NCBI GenBank assembly: GCA_947460175.1
Contig: CANHGW010000018.1
Span: 1-51,944, forward strand
Direction: 5' to 3'
Length of the DNA stretch: 51,944 nucleotides
DNA from: Bacteroidota bacterium
GTDB taxonomy: Bacteria > Bacteroidota > Bacteroidia > Chitinophagales > Chitinophagaceae
Below are positions 17,400-24,974 of this stretch, in pieces. Position numbers and translations under genes: made by a program. Under the pieces are notes generated by a model. That model had not been told where the DNA came from. It did not search any database and saw nothing but the letters and a program-made list of their open reading frames with translations. Every line of letters starts with the position of its first letter. Positions within the stretch are counted from its first letter, which is position 1.

Positions 17400-18129
17400 A
17401 ATATCTGTCATCAGTCATTCCGAGGACTTCCTTCATAGTATACAATCCTTTTTTATTGGCTAAAAACTCAGCTGCTAATAATGCACCACTCGCAAATCCA
17501 ATTCTGGAATGTGCGGTGTGAGTTATCGTGATATCATCAATCTCGGAATGATACGTAATTGCATGTGTGCCAGGTGCTGGGTCAATTCGTTTAGAAATGA
17601 TAGATAACTCATCCTGCTTAGAATCTGCTGAATTTACCCATGTTTTTTTTGAAGGATAATTTTTCAATATGCCTTCTGCTAAAGTCACAGCGGTGCCACT
17701 AGGGGCATCTTTTTTTTGAGTATGATGAATCTCTTCCATACTTACATTGTATGCTTCATATTTACTCATTAACTGAGCTACATATTCATTGATTTGAAAA
17801 AATAGATTTACCCCTACACTAAAATTACTTGCATATAAAAAAGCTGTGTTTTTTGCAATACAAATGTCTTGTGCTTCTTTTAAATGTTGAAGCCAAGCTG
17901 TTGTGCCACATACAGTAGGTATGCCTGCATTCAAGCATTTTGTAACATTTTCAAATGCAGCTTCAGGCGACGTGAATTCAATGCAAACATCTGCTTTTTG
18001 TAAGTTAGTATCATTGAATTCAATGAGATTATCTTGACCAATTTTTAATACTATTTCATGTCCTTTTTGTATGGCTAATTCTTCAATGGTTTTTCCCATT
18101 TTTCCATAACCGATGAGTGCTATTTTCAT
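17395..18129 (-). CDS. dapB: 4-hydroxy-tetrahydrodipicolinate reductase
   Basis: The 244-residue protein has the NAD(P) loop IALIGYGKMGKTIEELA, the central GTTAW, and the signature EEIHHTQKKDAPSGTAVTLA. That signature carries the catalytic His and the substrate Lys. It catalyses the second dedicated step of lysine and meso-diaminopimelate synthesis, so it is also needed for peptidoglycan. It is the last gene of the parA-parB-DUF5683-dapB order, with a 10-base gap to DUF5683. This order is often seen in Bacteroidota, often with lepB next, which is absent here. Confidence 0.95.
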   Translation of the reverse strand: MKIALIGYGKMGKTIEELAIQKGHEIVLKIGQDNLIEFNDTNLQKADVCIEFTSPEAAFENVTKCLNAGIPTVCGTTAWLQHLKEAQDICIAKNTAFLYASNFSVGVNLFFQINEYVAQLMSKYEAYNVSMEEIHHTQKKDAPSGTAVTLAEGILKNYPSKKTWVNSADSKQDELSIISKRIDPAPGTHAITYHSEIDDITITHTAHSRIGFASGALLAAEFLANKKGLYTMKEVLGMTDDRYC

Positions 18130-18139
18130 AAGAAAAAAT

Positions 18140-18769
18140 TTATTTTAACGCAAATGCAATTTTAAATCCAGGTTGTCGTCGATCATTAATAAAAGGCATA
18201 GCACGCAGACTGATGTCCTTACTCATATCAAATGTTTTAAGATGTGCAGATATGTATGCATCGAGAATATTGATTAAGTAGGCTACTGAACCTGCGATAG
18301 CAGTATACTCTGTATATTTTCGATAGCCTTTACGAAGTGTATTAATATCGTCAGTCGTATAGATAGTGATTGTATCAGTGGTTGAAGGATCTGAATCGAT
18401 ACGACCTAAATAGATCTTTTGATAGTATTGATATTTTTTTACATTGCTAATCATAAATCCTGTTACGGCGCCAAAGCCAGCATATACAATAATTGCTTTC
18501 CAATATTGTTTATTGTATATTTGACCAAGGCCAGGTATTAACGCAGAATAAAATCCAGCACGTTTTGGTGATTGAATTTTTGCATTGAATCGAAATATAG
18601 AATCAGGAAATGAAGAGGCTGTTGATTGGAGATTATTAGTTGCAGTATTTTTATTTATAGAAGTGTCTTTGCTTTGTGCACTAACATTCAATGTCAAATA
18701 AAAAAACGAAACAATGAAAAAAATTGCTTGAATACTTCTTTTATTATAAACCAAACCAATTAAAGTCAT
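18140..18769 (-). CDS. DUF5683 family exported protein
   Basis: A signal peptide (SIQAIFFIVSFFYLTLNVSA) precedes a 209-residue protein with the DUF5683 signature: KRAGFYSALIPGLGQIYNKQ, then WKAIIVYAGFGAVTGFMI, then YLINILDAYISAHLKTFD. The GLGQ.YN.K element and the short hydrophobic hairpins suggest it sits at or in a membrane. The family has no known function. It lies 9 bases after parB and 10 bases before dapB, so it is transcribed with the chromosome-partition genes. Confidence 0.88.
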   Translation of the reverse strand: MTLIGLVYNKRSIQAIFFIVSFFYLTLNVSAQSKDTSINKNTATNNLQSTASSFPDSIFRFNAKIQSPKRAGFYSALIPGLGQIYNKQYWKAIIVYAGFGAVTGFMISNVKKYQYYQKIYLGRIDSDPSTTDTITIYTTDDINTLRKGYRKYTEYTAIAGSVAYLINILDAYISAHLKTFDMSKDISLRAMPFINDRRQPGFKIAFALK

Positions 18770-18778
18770 GGGAAATAA

Positions 18779-19693
18779 TTACAAATTCATTTTATCAAGA
18801 ATGCGTTCTAAATCATTGTCATTGTAAAATTCAAGTACAATAGTTCCTTTACCATTCTTTTTACGATCAAGTTTTACTTTGGTAGAAAGGTGAGAAGCTA
18901 TTTGATCTTCAATGCGTTTATAAGCAGTAGGGAGTTCATTACTCTTGGCAGCTTTTGGTGTGCTTCCTTGTTTTTGAGTACCTATTTGTTTAATCAATTC
19001 TTCGGTAGCTCTTACAGATAATTGCTTTTCGATAATCTCTTTTGCAACAAATAATTGTTGTTCGATATGTTCTAACCCTACTAATGCTCTTGCATGCCCC
19101 ATTGTAAGTTCTTTGTTGCGAACAGACACTTGAATAGATGGAGGTAATTTCAATAATCGAATGTAGTTAGTGACTGTACTACGTTCTTTTTTCATACGAT
19201 CGGCTACTTCCTCTTGTGTAAGATTACACTCACTCATGAGTCGCTTGTATGCAAGGCCAATTTCAATTGCATTTAAATTTTCACGTTGAAGATTTTCAAT
19301 CAAGCCCATTTCCAAAATCTCTTGGTCATTGGCTATTCGTACATAAGCAGGAATATCTGTCAAGCCAGCCATTTGCGATGCTTTGAAACGGCGCTCGCCC
19401 GATATAAGTTGAAATTTTTTATTGGCTAATTTGACAACCGTTATCGGTTGAATAATATCATGTAACTTGATAGATTCGGCTAGTTCTTTTAACGGAGCTT
19501 CATCGAATGTACGACGAGGTTGTTTTGGATTCACCTCAATCATATTGAGTGGTATACGAGTGATACTACCAACAAGTACTTCTTCAGGGTCAGGTATAGC
19601 TTTGCTAAACGAATTGACTTCATCTTTGATATTGCCCAGCAACGCGCCGATGCCTTTACCAATTTGTGCTTTCGAGTTGGGTTTATTGCTCAT
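18779..19693 (-). CDS. parB: Chromosome-partitioning protein ParB
   Basis: The 304-residue protein opens with the ParA-stimulating motif GKGIGALLGNI. The ParB/CTPase domain follows, with IPLNMIEVNPKQPRRTF and ISGERRFKASQMAGL. A helix-turn-helix (TQEEVADRMKKERSTVTNYI, about residue 155) comes next. The C-terminal domain (IASHLSTKVKLDRKKNGKGT) should dimerise. It loads on parS and works with ParA. Its start overlaps the end of parA by 11 bases. No parS site was found in the window. Confidence 0.95.
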   Translation of the reverse strand: MSNKPNSKAQIGKGIGALLGNIKDEVNSFSKAIPDPEEVLVGSITRIPLNMIEVNPKQPRRTFDEAPLKELAESIKLHDIIQPITVVKLANKKFQLISGERRFKASQMAGLTDIPAYVRIANDQEILEMGLIENLQRENLNAIEIGLAYKRLMSECNLTQEEVADRMKKERSTVTNYIRLLKLPPSIQVSVRNKELTMGHARALVGLEHIEQQLFVAKEIIEKQLSVRATEELIKQIGTQKQGSTPKAAKSNELPTAYKRIEDQIASHLSTKVKLDRKKNGKGTIVLEFYNDNDLERILDKMNL

Positions 19694-20501
19694 TCTCTTC
19701 TATTTCAAAGGTTTTATCAATATTTTTAATTTTAGTCAGGTCATTGCGTTGCAAAATCTCTTTGGCTAAATTGAGATAATTCAATGCACCTGTACATTCG
19801 GCATCATACAATAATACAGGTTTGCCTAGACTTGGGGCTTCACCTAAACGTGTATTTCGGTGTATAATAGTGTGAAAAACTGAATCTTCAAAATGGTTTT
19901 TAACTTCTTCTACTACTTGATTTGATAAGCGCAATCGACCGTCGTACATCGTCATCAGAATTCCTTCAATAGCCAATTTTTGATTCAAACGGGATTGAAC
20001 TATTTTTACAGTATTGAGTAATTTGCCTAATCCTTCCAACGCAAAAAATTCACATTGAACAGGAATAATGACACTATCGCTTGCAGTTAGGGCATTGACA
20101 GTAATCAAGCCTAATGAAGGTGAGCAATCGATAATAACAAAGTCATATTCGTCTCGTACATCATGCAACACTTGTTCCAGCTTTTTTTCACGATTTGGAT
20201 GATTAATCAATTCTATTTCAGCACCTACAAGGTCCAAATGCGAAGGGAGTAAGTAAAGATTTGGAGTTTCAGTTTCTAAAATGACCTGTTTTACAGGAGT
20301 GTCATTGACTAGGCAGTCATAAACACTTAATTGAATATTACGTAAATCAAAACCATTGCCTGTAGTGGCATTGGCCTGCGGATCAGCATCTATCAATAAT
20401 GTTTTGTAATCTAATACGGCCAAACTGCACGCTAGGTTTATAGCGGTAGTGGTTTTGCCGACACCACCTTTTTGATTTGCTATTGCTATTATTTTTCCCA
20501 T
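19683..20501 (-). CDS. parA: Chromosome-partitioning ATPase ParA (Soj)
   Basis: The 272-residue protein starts with the deviant Walker A motif IANQKGGVGKTTTAINLA and has Walker A' (TLLIDADPQANAT) and Walker B (FVIIDCSPSLGLITVNALTA). It has the length and layout of chromosomal Soj, without the N-terminal HTH of plasmid ParA. It moves ParB-bound origins. It is the first gene of the four-gene operon that ends with dapB. A weak -7 match (CATTTTTG) is seen close upstream. Confidence 0.95.
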   Translation of the reverse strand: MGKIIAIANQKGGVGKTTTAINLACSLAVLDYKTLLIDADPQANATTGNGFDLRNIQLSVYDCLVNDTPVKQVILETETPNLYLLPSHLDLVGAEIELINHPNREKKLEQVLHDVRDEYDFVIIDCSPSLGLITVNALTASDSVIIPVQCEFFALEGLGKLLNTVKIVQSRLNQKLAIEGILMTMYDGRLRLSNQVVEEVKNHFEDSVFHTIIHRNTRLGEAPSLGKPVLLYDAECTGALNYLNLAKEILQRNDLTKIKNIDKTFEIEENEQ

Positions 20502-20674
20502 CAGCTACAAAAATGCTATTTATTAATGGTAAAATAAATTTTTTTTATACACCGCTGTGTGAATCAAGTGAAACTTAACATTCCTATATGCTATAGATCT
20601 ATTTATTAGATTTGTTTTCATTGTTATTTATCTAAATTATACTGAATGAATTATTTTTTTTAACTTAGTGAGCT

Positions 20675-21427
20675 ATGAATTTAGACTTCTTTTCACATCA
20701 ATCAGCATATTATGCAAAGTATCGGCCTACATATCCAAAGGAGCTATATGATTTTGTAAATTCATTAGTTATTGATAAAAATCTGGTTTGGGATGTAGCT
20801 ACAGGAAATGGACAAGCAGCCATACATTTAACTGATTATTTTCAACGTGTTTATGCAACTGATTTAAGTCAGCAGCAATTAAGCAATGCAACGCAAAAAA
20901 GTAATGTTGAATATCGTCTTGAACATGCAGAGAAGTGCAGTTTGCTTGATGAAACAGTAGATTTAATTACAGTCGCTACAGCTATTCATTGGTTTGATTT
21001 AGATGGATTTTACAAGCAAGTAAAAAGGGTATTGAAGCCAGAGGGTATATTATTTGCATGGAGTTATGGTGGTTGTAAAATCAACACAGAAATTGATCGC
21101 GTTATTGATTATTTCAATTTCGAATATCTCTATGACTACTGGCATGAAGGAGCCAAAATGAATTGGAATGATAAATATAGGTCTTTACCTATGCCATATC
21201 CATTAGTAGAAACACCTACGTTTGTAGCAAAGGCAGACTATACGTTGCAAGAAGTGATGAATTATATGTACAGTTGGAGTGGAGTACAAGAGTATATCAA
21301 ACAAGAAGGGAAGAACCCTCTATTGGATATCAAAAATGAATTATTAGCAGTTTGGGGAGACGAAGCAGAAAAGAAAGAGGTCAATTGGTATTTGCATAGC
21401 AAATGCTGTAGAAAACCCTTAGATTAA
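20675..21427 (+). CDS. Class I SAM-dependent methyltransferase (Methyltransf_11 type)
   Basis: The 250-residue protein carries motif I (LVWDVATGNGQAAIHLTDYF), the acidic strand end VYATDLSQQQL, and a post-III segment (KRVLKPEGILFAWSYGGC). It belongs to the broad family that includes trans-aconitate methyltransferases (FFSHQSAYYAKYRPTYPKEL is a recognisable N-terminus). The substrate cannot be told. Its TAA and the TAA of the convergent protease gene share the palindrome TTAA at 21424-21427, leaving no intergenic space. Confidence 0.88.
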   Translation: MNLDFFSHQSAYYAKYRPTYPKELYDFVNSLVIDKNLVWDVATGNGQAAIHLTDYFQRVYATDLSQQQLSNATQKSNVEYRLEHAEKCSLLDETVDLITVATAIHWFDLDGFYKQVKRVLKPEGILFAWSYGGCKINTEIDRVIDYFNFEYLYDYWHEGAKMNWNDKYRSLPMPYPLVETPTFVAKADYTLQEVMNYMYSWSGVQEYIKQEGKNPLLDIKNELLAVWGDEAEKKEVNWYLHSKCCRKPLD

Positions 21428-22506
21428 TTATAAACCTTTACCACACATACAAAAGGCTGTATCTTCCGTACTTGAGCAGCACGTGTCATACCGGTGATCT
21501 CATTGGATTGAATTTCAACTGAAGAAAAATCTTTAGGTAATTGTTTGAAAAGATTCAATAATGATTTAGATTTAATGGCAAAGGTGATACCTTCAGATTG
21601 GGATTGTTTGCCTGATATTACACCCAATACATTGCCGGTCTCATCAACTATAGGAGCACCACTTACACCAGGTACAGAAGGTAATTCTAATTGATAACGA
21701 GCAGTATCTCCATCAAACCCTGTGGTAGAACTTATATAGCCTTCGTTGTACACGATATCATTTTTAGGAAAACCCAATGAATAAACTCGCTGAGCAATAC
21801 TGCCATTTGATTTTCGAATAGAGTATGGGATTTTACCTTCAAAGGCAAAGCCCTCTTCATTAATTTTAAGTATTGCTAAGTCATTGTCTGGGTCTGTTGC
21901 TACTACTTCGCTTTGATGGCCAACATTATCAGCCGTGAAAACAAATATTTTCTTGTACCCTTCTATAACATGTAAGTTTGTAACTAAATAACCATTTTTA
22001 TTAATTGCAAATCCTGTACCTGAATATTTAGCTGATTCGTCTGGAACCGGTATCACATTCTTTTTTACAATGGCAACTTCATTATTAATTTTTTTCTGAT
22101 CTTGCTTGATATTATCAATGGCTTTGTTGAGCATTTGATAATGAGCATTGTTATCTTTCTTATATACATTACGTGCTACCATAAAAGTTAGCATGGATGC
22201 GACAAATGCTACACTAGCTGCAACAGAGGCTGTTCGCCAGTATTTATTTACATTTAATTTCAGTTGATTGAATATAACTTGTGTATGACTACGAGAATTG
22301 TGATGTAAATGATGTAACGAAGCATGAATAAAATCACGACTTTGCATATGATCAAAGGACAATAATAAGGTTTGATATTCTTCTACTGCATTTTTTAGTG
22401 CAGGGTTTTGTTCCATTTCTAGTTCAAAATAATGTTTCTCTTTCTCATCCATGAGATCGAGACAGTATTTTTCAATTAGTTCGTATGTGTCAAATGATCC
22501 GTTCAT
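21424..22506 (-). CDS. Anti-sigma-like segment fused to a trypsin-like (HtrA-type) protease
   Basis: The first 55 residues (YELIEKYCLDLMDEKEKHYF and on) resemble the N-terminus of Bacteroidota anti-sigma factors. A membrane helix follows at about 92-111 (SVAASVAFVASMLTFMVARN), then a short linker. Residues 160-320 form a trypsin-fold protease with His179 (TNLHVIEG), Asp209 (DNDLAIL) and Ser282 (GVSGAPIV). All three catalytic residues are present; the Ser motif is GVSGA rather than GNSGG. The start overlaps the ECF sigma gene by 17 bases. I infer a membrane regulator with its sigma-binding part in the cytoplasm and its protease in the periplasm. No PDZ domain is seen. Confidence 0.85.
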   Translation of the reverse strand: MNGSFDTYELIEKYCLDLMDEKEKHYFELEMEQNPALKNAVEEYQTLLLSFDHMQSRDFIHASLHHLHHNSRSHTQVIFNQLKLNVNKYWRTASVAASVAFVASMLTFMVARNVYKKDNNAHYQMLNKAIDNIKQDQKKINNEVAIVKKNVIPVPDESAKYSGTGFAINKNGYLVTNLHVIEGYKKIFVFTADNVGHQSEVVATDPDNDLAILKINEEGFAFEGKIPYSIRKSNGSIAQRVYSLGFPKNDIVYNEGYISSTTGFDGDTARYQLELPSVPGVSGAPIVDETGNVLGVISGKQSQSEGITFAIKSKSLLNLFKQLPKDFSSVEIQSNEITGMTRAAQVRKIQPFVCVVKVYN

Positions 22507-23092
22507 TTTTCTTTTGTTGTTCGTTTTCGTTAAAAAACAATTTACGTATTCTATTCAGGCATTTATATTTCTGTGTTTTGGCATTTTCGGGATTTGTGTA
22601 TCCAAATTCTTCGGCGATTTCGTTCATGCTTTTATTTTGAACATAAAAAGCTTTCAAAATACTATTACATGGTTCGCCTATTTGTTCGAAACAAGCTGTA
22701 AGCTTTGATACATTTTTTTCAAATTCTGCAAACCTACTAACATCATCTTCTACAGCTACTTGGTAATCTACATCGTCATGCAGTATAGTAAATGATTGCC
22801 GTTTCTTATTACTGAGTTTACGCATCCAAATGTGCTTTGCTATAGAAGTAAGATAGGTATTGAGTTTGCAGGAAAGTTCTAAATCATTGGCTTTTGCTTT
22901 TTCGTATAAAATAGTCATACTATCTTGAAAAACATCATAAGCCTCTTCTATAGAGCCATTCATCTTAAAAACCATTTTTTCAATTGTAGGGTAATTGGTT
23001 TTGTAAATGAAATTGATAGCTTTAGAATCTCCGATTGCCAAAGAACGAATTAACGCTTCATCATCCTGAAATAATAGTGAATTGTTGCTCAT
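22490..23092 (-). CDS. ECF-type RNA polymerase sigma factor
   Basis: The 200-residue protein has sigma-70 region 2 (EEAYDVFQDSMTILYEKAKA, then LNTYLTSIAKHIWMRKL) and region 4 (NSILKAFYVQNKSMNEIAEE, then a GYTNPENAKTQKYKCLNRIR helix-turn-helix). There is no region 1 or 3, as expected for an ECF factor. It directs RNA polymerase to a dedicated set of promoters. It is the upstream gene of a two-gene unit with the anti-sigma/protease fusion, overlapping by 17 bases, so the two are coupled. Confidence 0.93.
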   Translation of the reverse strand: MSNNSLLFQDDEALIRSLAIGDSKAINFIYKTNYPTIEKMVFKMNGSIEEAYDVFQDSMTILYEKAKANDLELSCKLNTYLTSIAKHIWMRKLSNKKRQSFTILHDDVDYQVAVEDDVSRFAEFEKNVSKLTACFEQIGEPCNSILKAFYVQNKSMNEIAEEFGYTNPENAKTQKYKCLNRIRKLFFNENEQQKKNERII

Positions 23093-23325
23093 TAATCCGA
23101 TTTAGCCATTTAGGTAACCCAAAAGTCCAACATTTATTTCAAATTTTTTTAAAAATAATACGAGTTTAGATAATAATTAAGGTTTGAACAAAAAGTTTTA
23201 AAAAATATTTTAATCTAAATGCAATGAAATCAATGATATAAACATAGTGAAAATAAATATATAAAAAATATGGGTTACCTTTTTCTCATTTTGGTATTAA
23301 TAGTCAAACAATAAAAATTTAAAAA

Positions 23326-23562
23326 ATGAAAAACTTAGTAAAAATTTCTCTATTTGCTTTGGCATTAGGATTCTTCGCTTCTTGCGGTGAAAAAACTGAA
23401 TCAACTGAATCAACAACTCCAGCTGCTACAGAAACTCCAGCTCCAGCTGCTACAGAAACTCCAGCTCCAGCTACAACTCCAGCTGACACAACTGCTGCAA
23501 CTACACCTGCTGCTGCAACTACACCAGCTCCTGCTGCTGATACAACTAAAGCTGCTCACTAA
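23326..23562 (+). CDS. Small Thr/Ala/Pro-rich lipoprotein with tandem repeats
   Basis: The 78-residue product has a signal peptide ending in the lipobox FFASC, so it is a lipoprotein. The mature part is almost entirely Ala, Thr, Pro and Glu. It includes two perfect copies of the 8-residue unit PAATETPA (residues 32-47), then TTPA-like units. Low-complexity tails like this act as flexible, often surface-exposed linkers. No domain is recognisable. An A-rich leader precedes the ATG, and a strong terminator ends the gene 30 bases after the stop. It is a single-gene transcript. Confidence 0.85.
   Translation: MKNLVKISLFALALGFFASCGEKTESTESTTPAATETPAPAATETPAPATTPADTTAATTPAAATTPAPAADTTKAAH
23419..23466 (+). 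repeat. 24-bp perfect tandem repeat inside the lipoprotein gene
   Basis: Two consecutive, identical 24-base units (23419-23442 and 23443-23466), followed by a partial third. The unit length is a multiple of three, so copy-number change would keep the frame. Confidence 0.9.
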
Positions 23563-23591
23563 TTGTGAGTCTGTAAGTCAAAAAGTAACAA

Positions 23592-23618
23592 AAATCCGCT
23601 CTCAGAGCGGATTTTTTG
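23592..23618 (+). terminator. Rho-independent terminator after the small lipoprotein
   Basis: A perfect 10-bp stem (23592-23601 with 23605-23614) with a 3-base loop ends in a T tract. It separates the lipoprotein from the rpsF operon. Confidence 0.9.
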
Positions 23619-23661
23619 TTTAAAAGTAAGCAAGTTTATTTTTTTTATTCAAAAAAGAAAT

Positions 23662-23669
23662 TACCTTTG
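23662..23669 (+). promoter_or_regulatory. -7 element of the rpsF-rpsR-rplI operon
   Basis: TACCTTTG followed by C is the best-conserved form of the Bacteroidota -7 element. It lies about 90 bases before the rpsF ATG, giving this operon a longer leader than its neighbours. Confidence 0.75.
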
Positions 23670-23674
23670 CACCC

Positions 23675-23731
23675 CGATTAATCAGCTGCTCATTCATTTG
23701 AGTATCCAACTTTAGTTGCTGATGACCGGTT
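23675..23731 (+). ncRNA. Candidate S6:S18 autoregulatory leader of rpsF
   Basis: In the 5' leader, ATCAGC (23681-23686) pairs perfectly with GCTGAT (23718-23723), closing a 31-base loop. The sequence GACCGG follows the stem, supplying a CCG next to the helix. Known S6:S18 leader motifs place a CCG beside a hairpin, where the proteins repress their own operon. The gene order and leader position fit, but the full motif needs a covariance-model search. Confidence 0.4.
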
Positions 23732-23760
23732 TAATTCATTTTTAAAACAAACTAAAAAAC

Positions 23761-24129
23761 ATGAACAGTTACGAACTGATGGTGATTTTTACTCCTGTAT
23801 TATCCAATGAGGAGTTTAAGGTAGCCACAAAAAATCTCAAAAAATTTATCACCGACAATGAAGGTGAAATCGTTGGAGAAGACACATGGGGACTTCGTTC
23901 TTTTGCTTATCCAATTGACAAGAAAACAACAGGATTGTATTACATTATGGAATATCAAGCTGCAGGAACGTTGAATTCTAAATTTACAATTCAAATGAAT
24001 CGCGATGAGTCAATCATGCGATTTATGATTACTGCCTTAGATAAACATGCAGTTGCTTACAACGCACGTAAACGCAGTGGTGAAAAAACAGTGAAACCAA
24101 ATTCAGTAACCGAAAAACAAGATTCATAA
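23761..24129 (+). CDS. rpsF: 30S ribosomal protein S6
   Basis: The 122-residue protein has the S6 pattern: NSYELMVIFTPVLSNEEF, WGLRSFAYPIDKKTTGLYYI and IMRFMITALDKHA. It binds the S15-associated platform of the small subunit together with S18. Its stop is 3 bases before rpsR, and rplI follows, giving the usual rpsF-rpsR-rplI operon. The C-terminal tail after residue 100 (KRSGEKTVKPNSVTEKQDS) is polar and variable, as is normal. Confidence 0.97.
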   Translation: MNSYELMVIFTPVLSNEEFKVATKNLKKFITDNEGEIVGEDTWGLRSFAYPIDKKTTGLYYIMEYQAAGTLNSKFTIQMNRDESIMRFMITALDKHAVAYNARKRSGEKTVKPNSVTEKQDS

Positions 24130-24132
24130 GTC

Positions 24133-24396
24133 ATGGCAAAATCAGATATAAAATACTTAACTACCAACAGAGTAGAAGTACGTGAAAAGAAATATTGTCG
24201 TTTCAAAAAAATGGGTATTCATTATATTGATTATAAAGATCCTGAGTTTTTGAAAAGATTCTTGAACGATCAAGGTAAAATTTTGCCACGTCGTATCACA
24301 GGTAACTCAATGAAATATCAACGTAGAGTAGCTCAGGCAATCAAAAAATGCCGTCAAATGGCTATTTTACCATTCGTAACTGACCTTTTAAAATAA
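24133..24396 (+). CDS. rpsR: 30S ribosomal protein S18
   Basis: The 87-residue protein matches S18 of Bacteroidota. It has [20 protein letters not shown], then the conserved core [20 protein letters not shown] and a final [12 protein letters not shown]. Unlike many S18 proteins, it has only one Cys near the N-terminus (Cys in KKYC), so it is the zinc-free type. It pairs with S6 on the small-subunit platform. It lies between rpsF and rplI. Confidence 0.97.
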   Translation: MAKSDIKYLTTNRVEVREKKYCRFKKMGIHYIDYKDPEFLKRFLNDQGKILPRRITGNSMKYQRRVAQAIKKCRQMAILPFVTDLLK

Positions 24397-24405
24397 CGAA
24401 GAACC

Positions 24406-24852
24406 ATGCAAGTAATATTAATTAAAGATATAGACAATTTGGGAGCTGCTCAAGAAGTAGTAAATGTACGTCCGGGTTATGCCCGCAATTATTTGATCCC
24501 ACACAAATTTGCCATAGAGGCTTCTTCTTCTAACTTAAAAATTGCCGGTGAAAAAGGCAAGGTAAAAGCTAAAAAAGAAGCAGCTTTATTGAGTGAAATT
24601 ACAAAAGTAACTGATGTATTGAAAGCTTCACCTATAACTGTAGGTGCTAAGACAGGTACTTCAGGTAAAATATTTGGTTCAGTTACACCAATTCAAATTG
24701 CTCGTGCAATACGTGAGCAAAAAGGATATGAAATCGATCGTAAACGTATTTCTATTGTAGAAGAGGTAAAAGAATTGGGAACTTACAAAGCAACCATTGA
24801 TTTTGGAAATAGTAATATTATCGAAATCGATTTTGAAGTAGTAGGCGAATAG
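24406..24852 (+). CDS. rplI: 50S ribosomal protein L9
   Basis: The 148-residue protein begins with the L9 signature MQVILIKDIDNLGAAQEVVN followed by VRPGYARNYLIPHKFA. It continues with the connecting helix (NLKIAGEKGKVKAKKEAALL) and the C-terminal domain (KTGTSGKIFGSVTPIQIARA). It binds 23S rRNA near the L1 stalk. It is the last gene of its operon, followed by a strong terminator. Confidence 0.97.
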   Translation: MQVILIKDIDNLGAAQEVVNVRPGYARNYLIPHKFAIEASSSNLKIAGEKGKVKAKKEAALLSEITKVTDVLKASPITVGAKTGTSGKIFGSVTPIQIARAIREQKGYEIDRKRISIVEEVKELGTYKATIDFGNSNIIEIDFEVVGE

Positions 24853-24873
24853 AGTTTATTTAAATGTTTAATT

Positions 24874-24908
24874 AAATCCCGATTTTTATAATCGGGATTT
24901 TTTTTTGT
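24874..24908 (+). terminator. Rho-independent terminator of the rpsF operon
   Basis: An 11-bp stem (24874-24884 with 24890-24900) with a short loop is followed by a run of T. It lies 22 bases after the rplI stop codon. Confidence 0.9.
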
Positions 24909-24974
24909 ATATATTTACAATACATTTTTTACCTTAGTTGTATGAAAATTATTTGCGTATTAAAAAAATATACA

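Noticed and set aside
23387-23623. A second open frame (Leu/Gln-rich) across the small lipoprotein gene
   Set aside because: It is the +1 shadow of the repeat-rich lipoprotein. It lacks a signal peptide or a start context and runs into the terminator.
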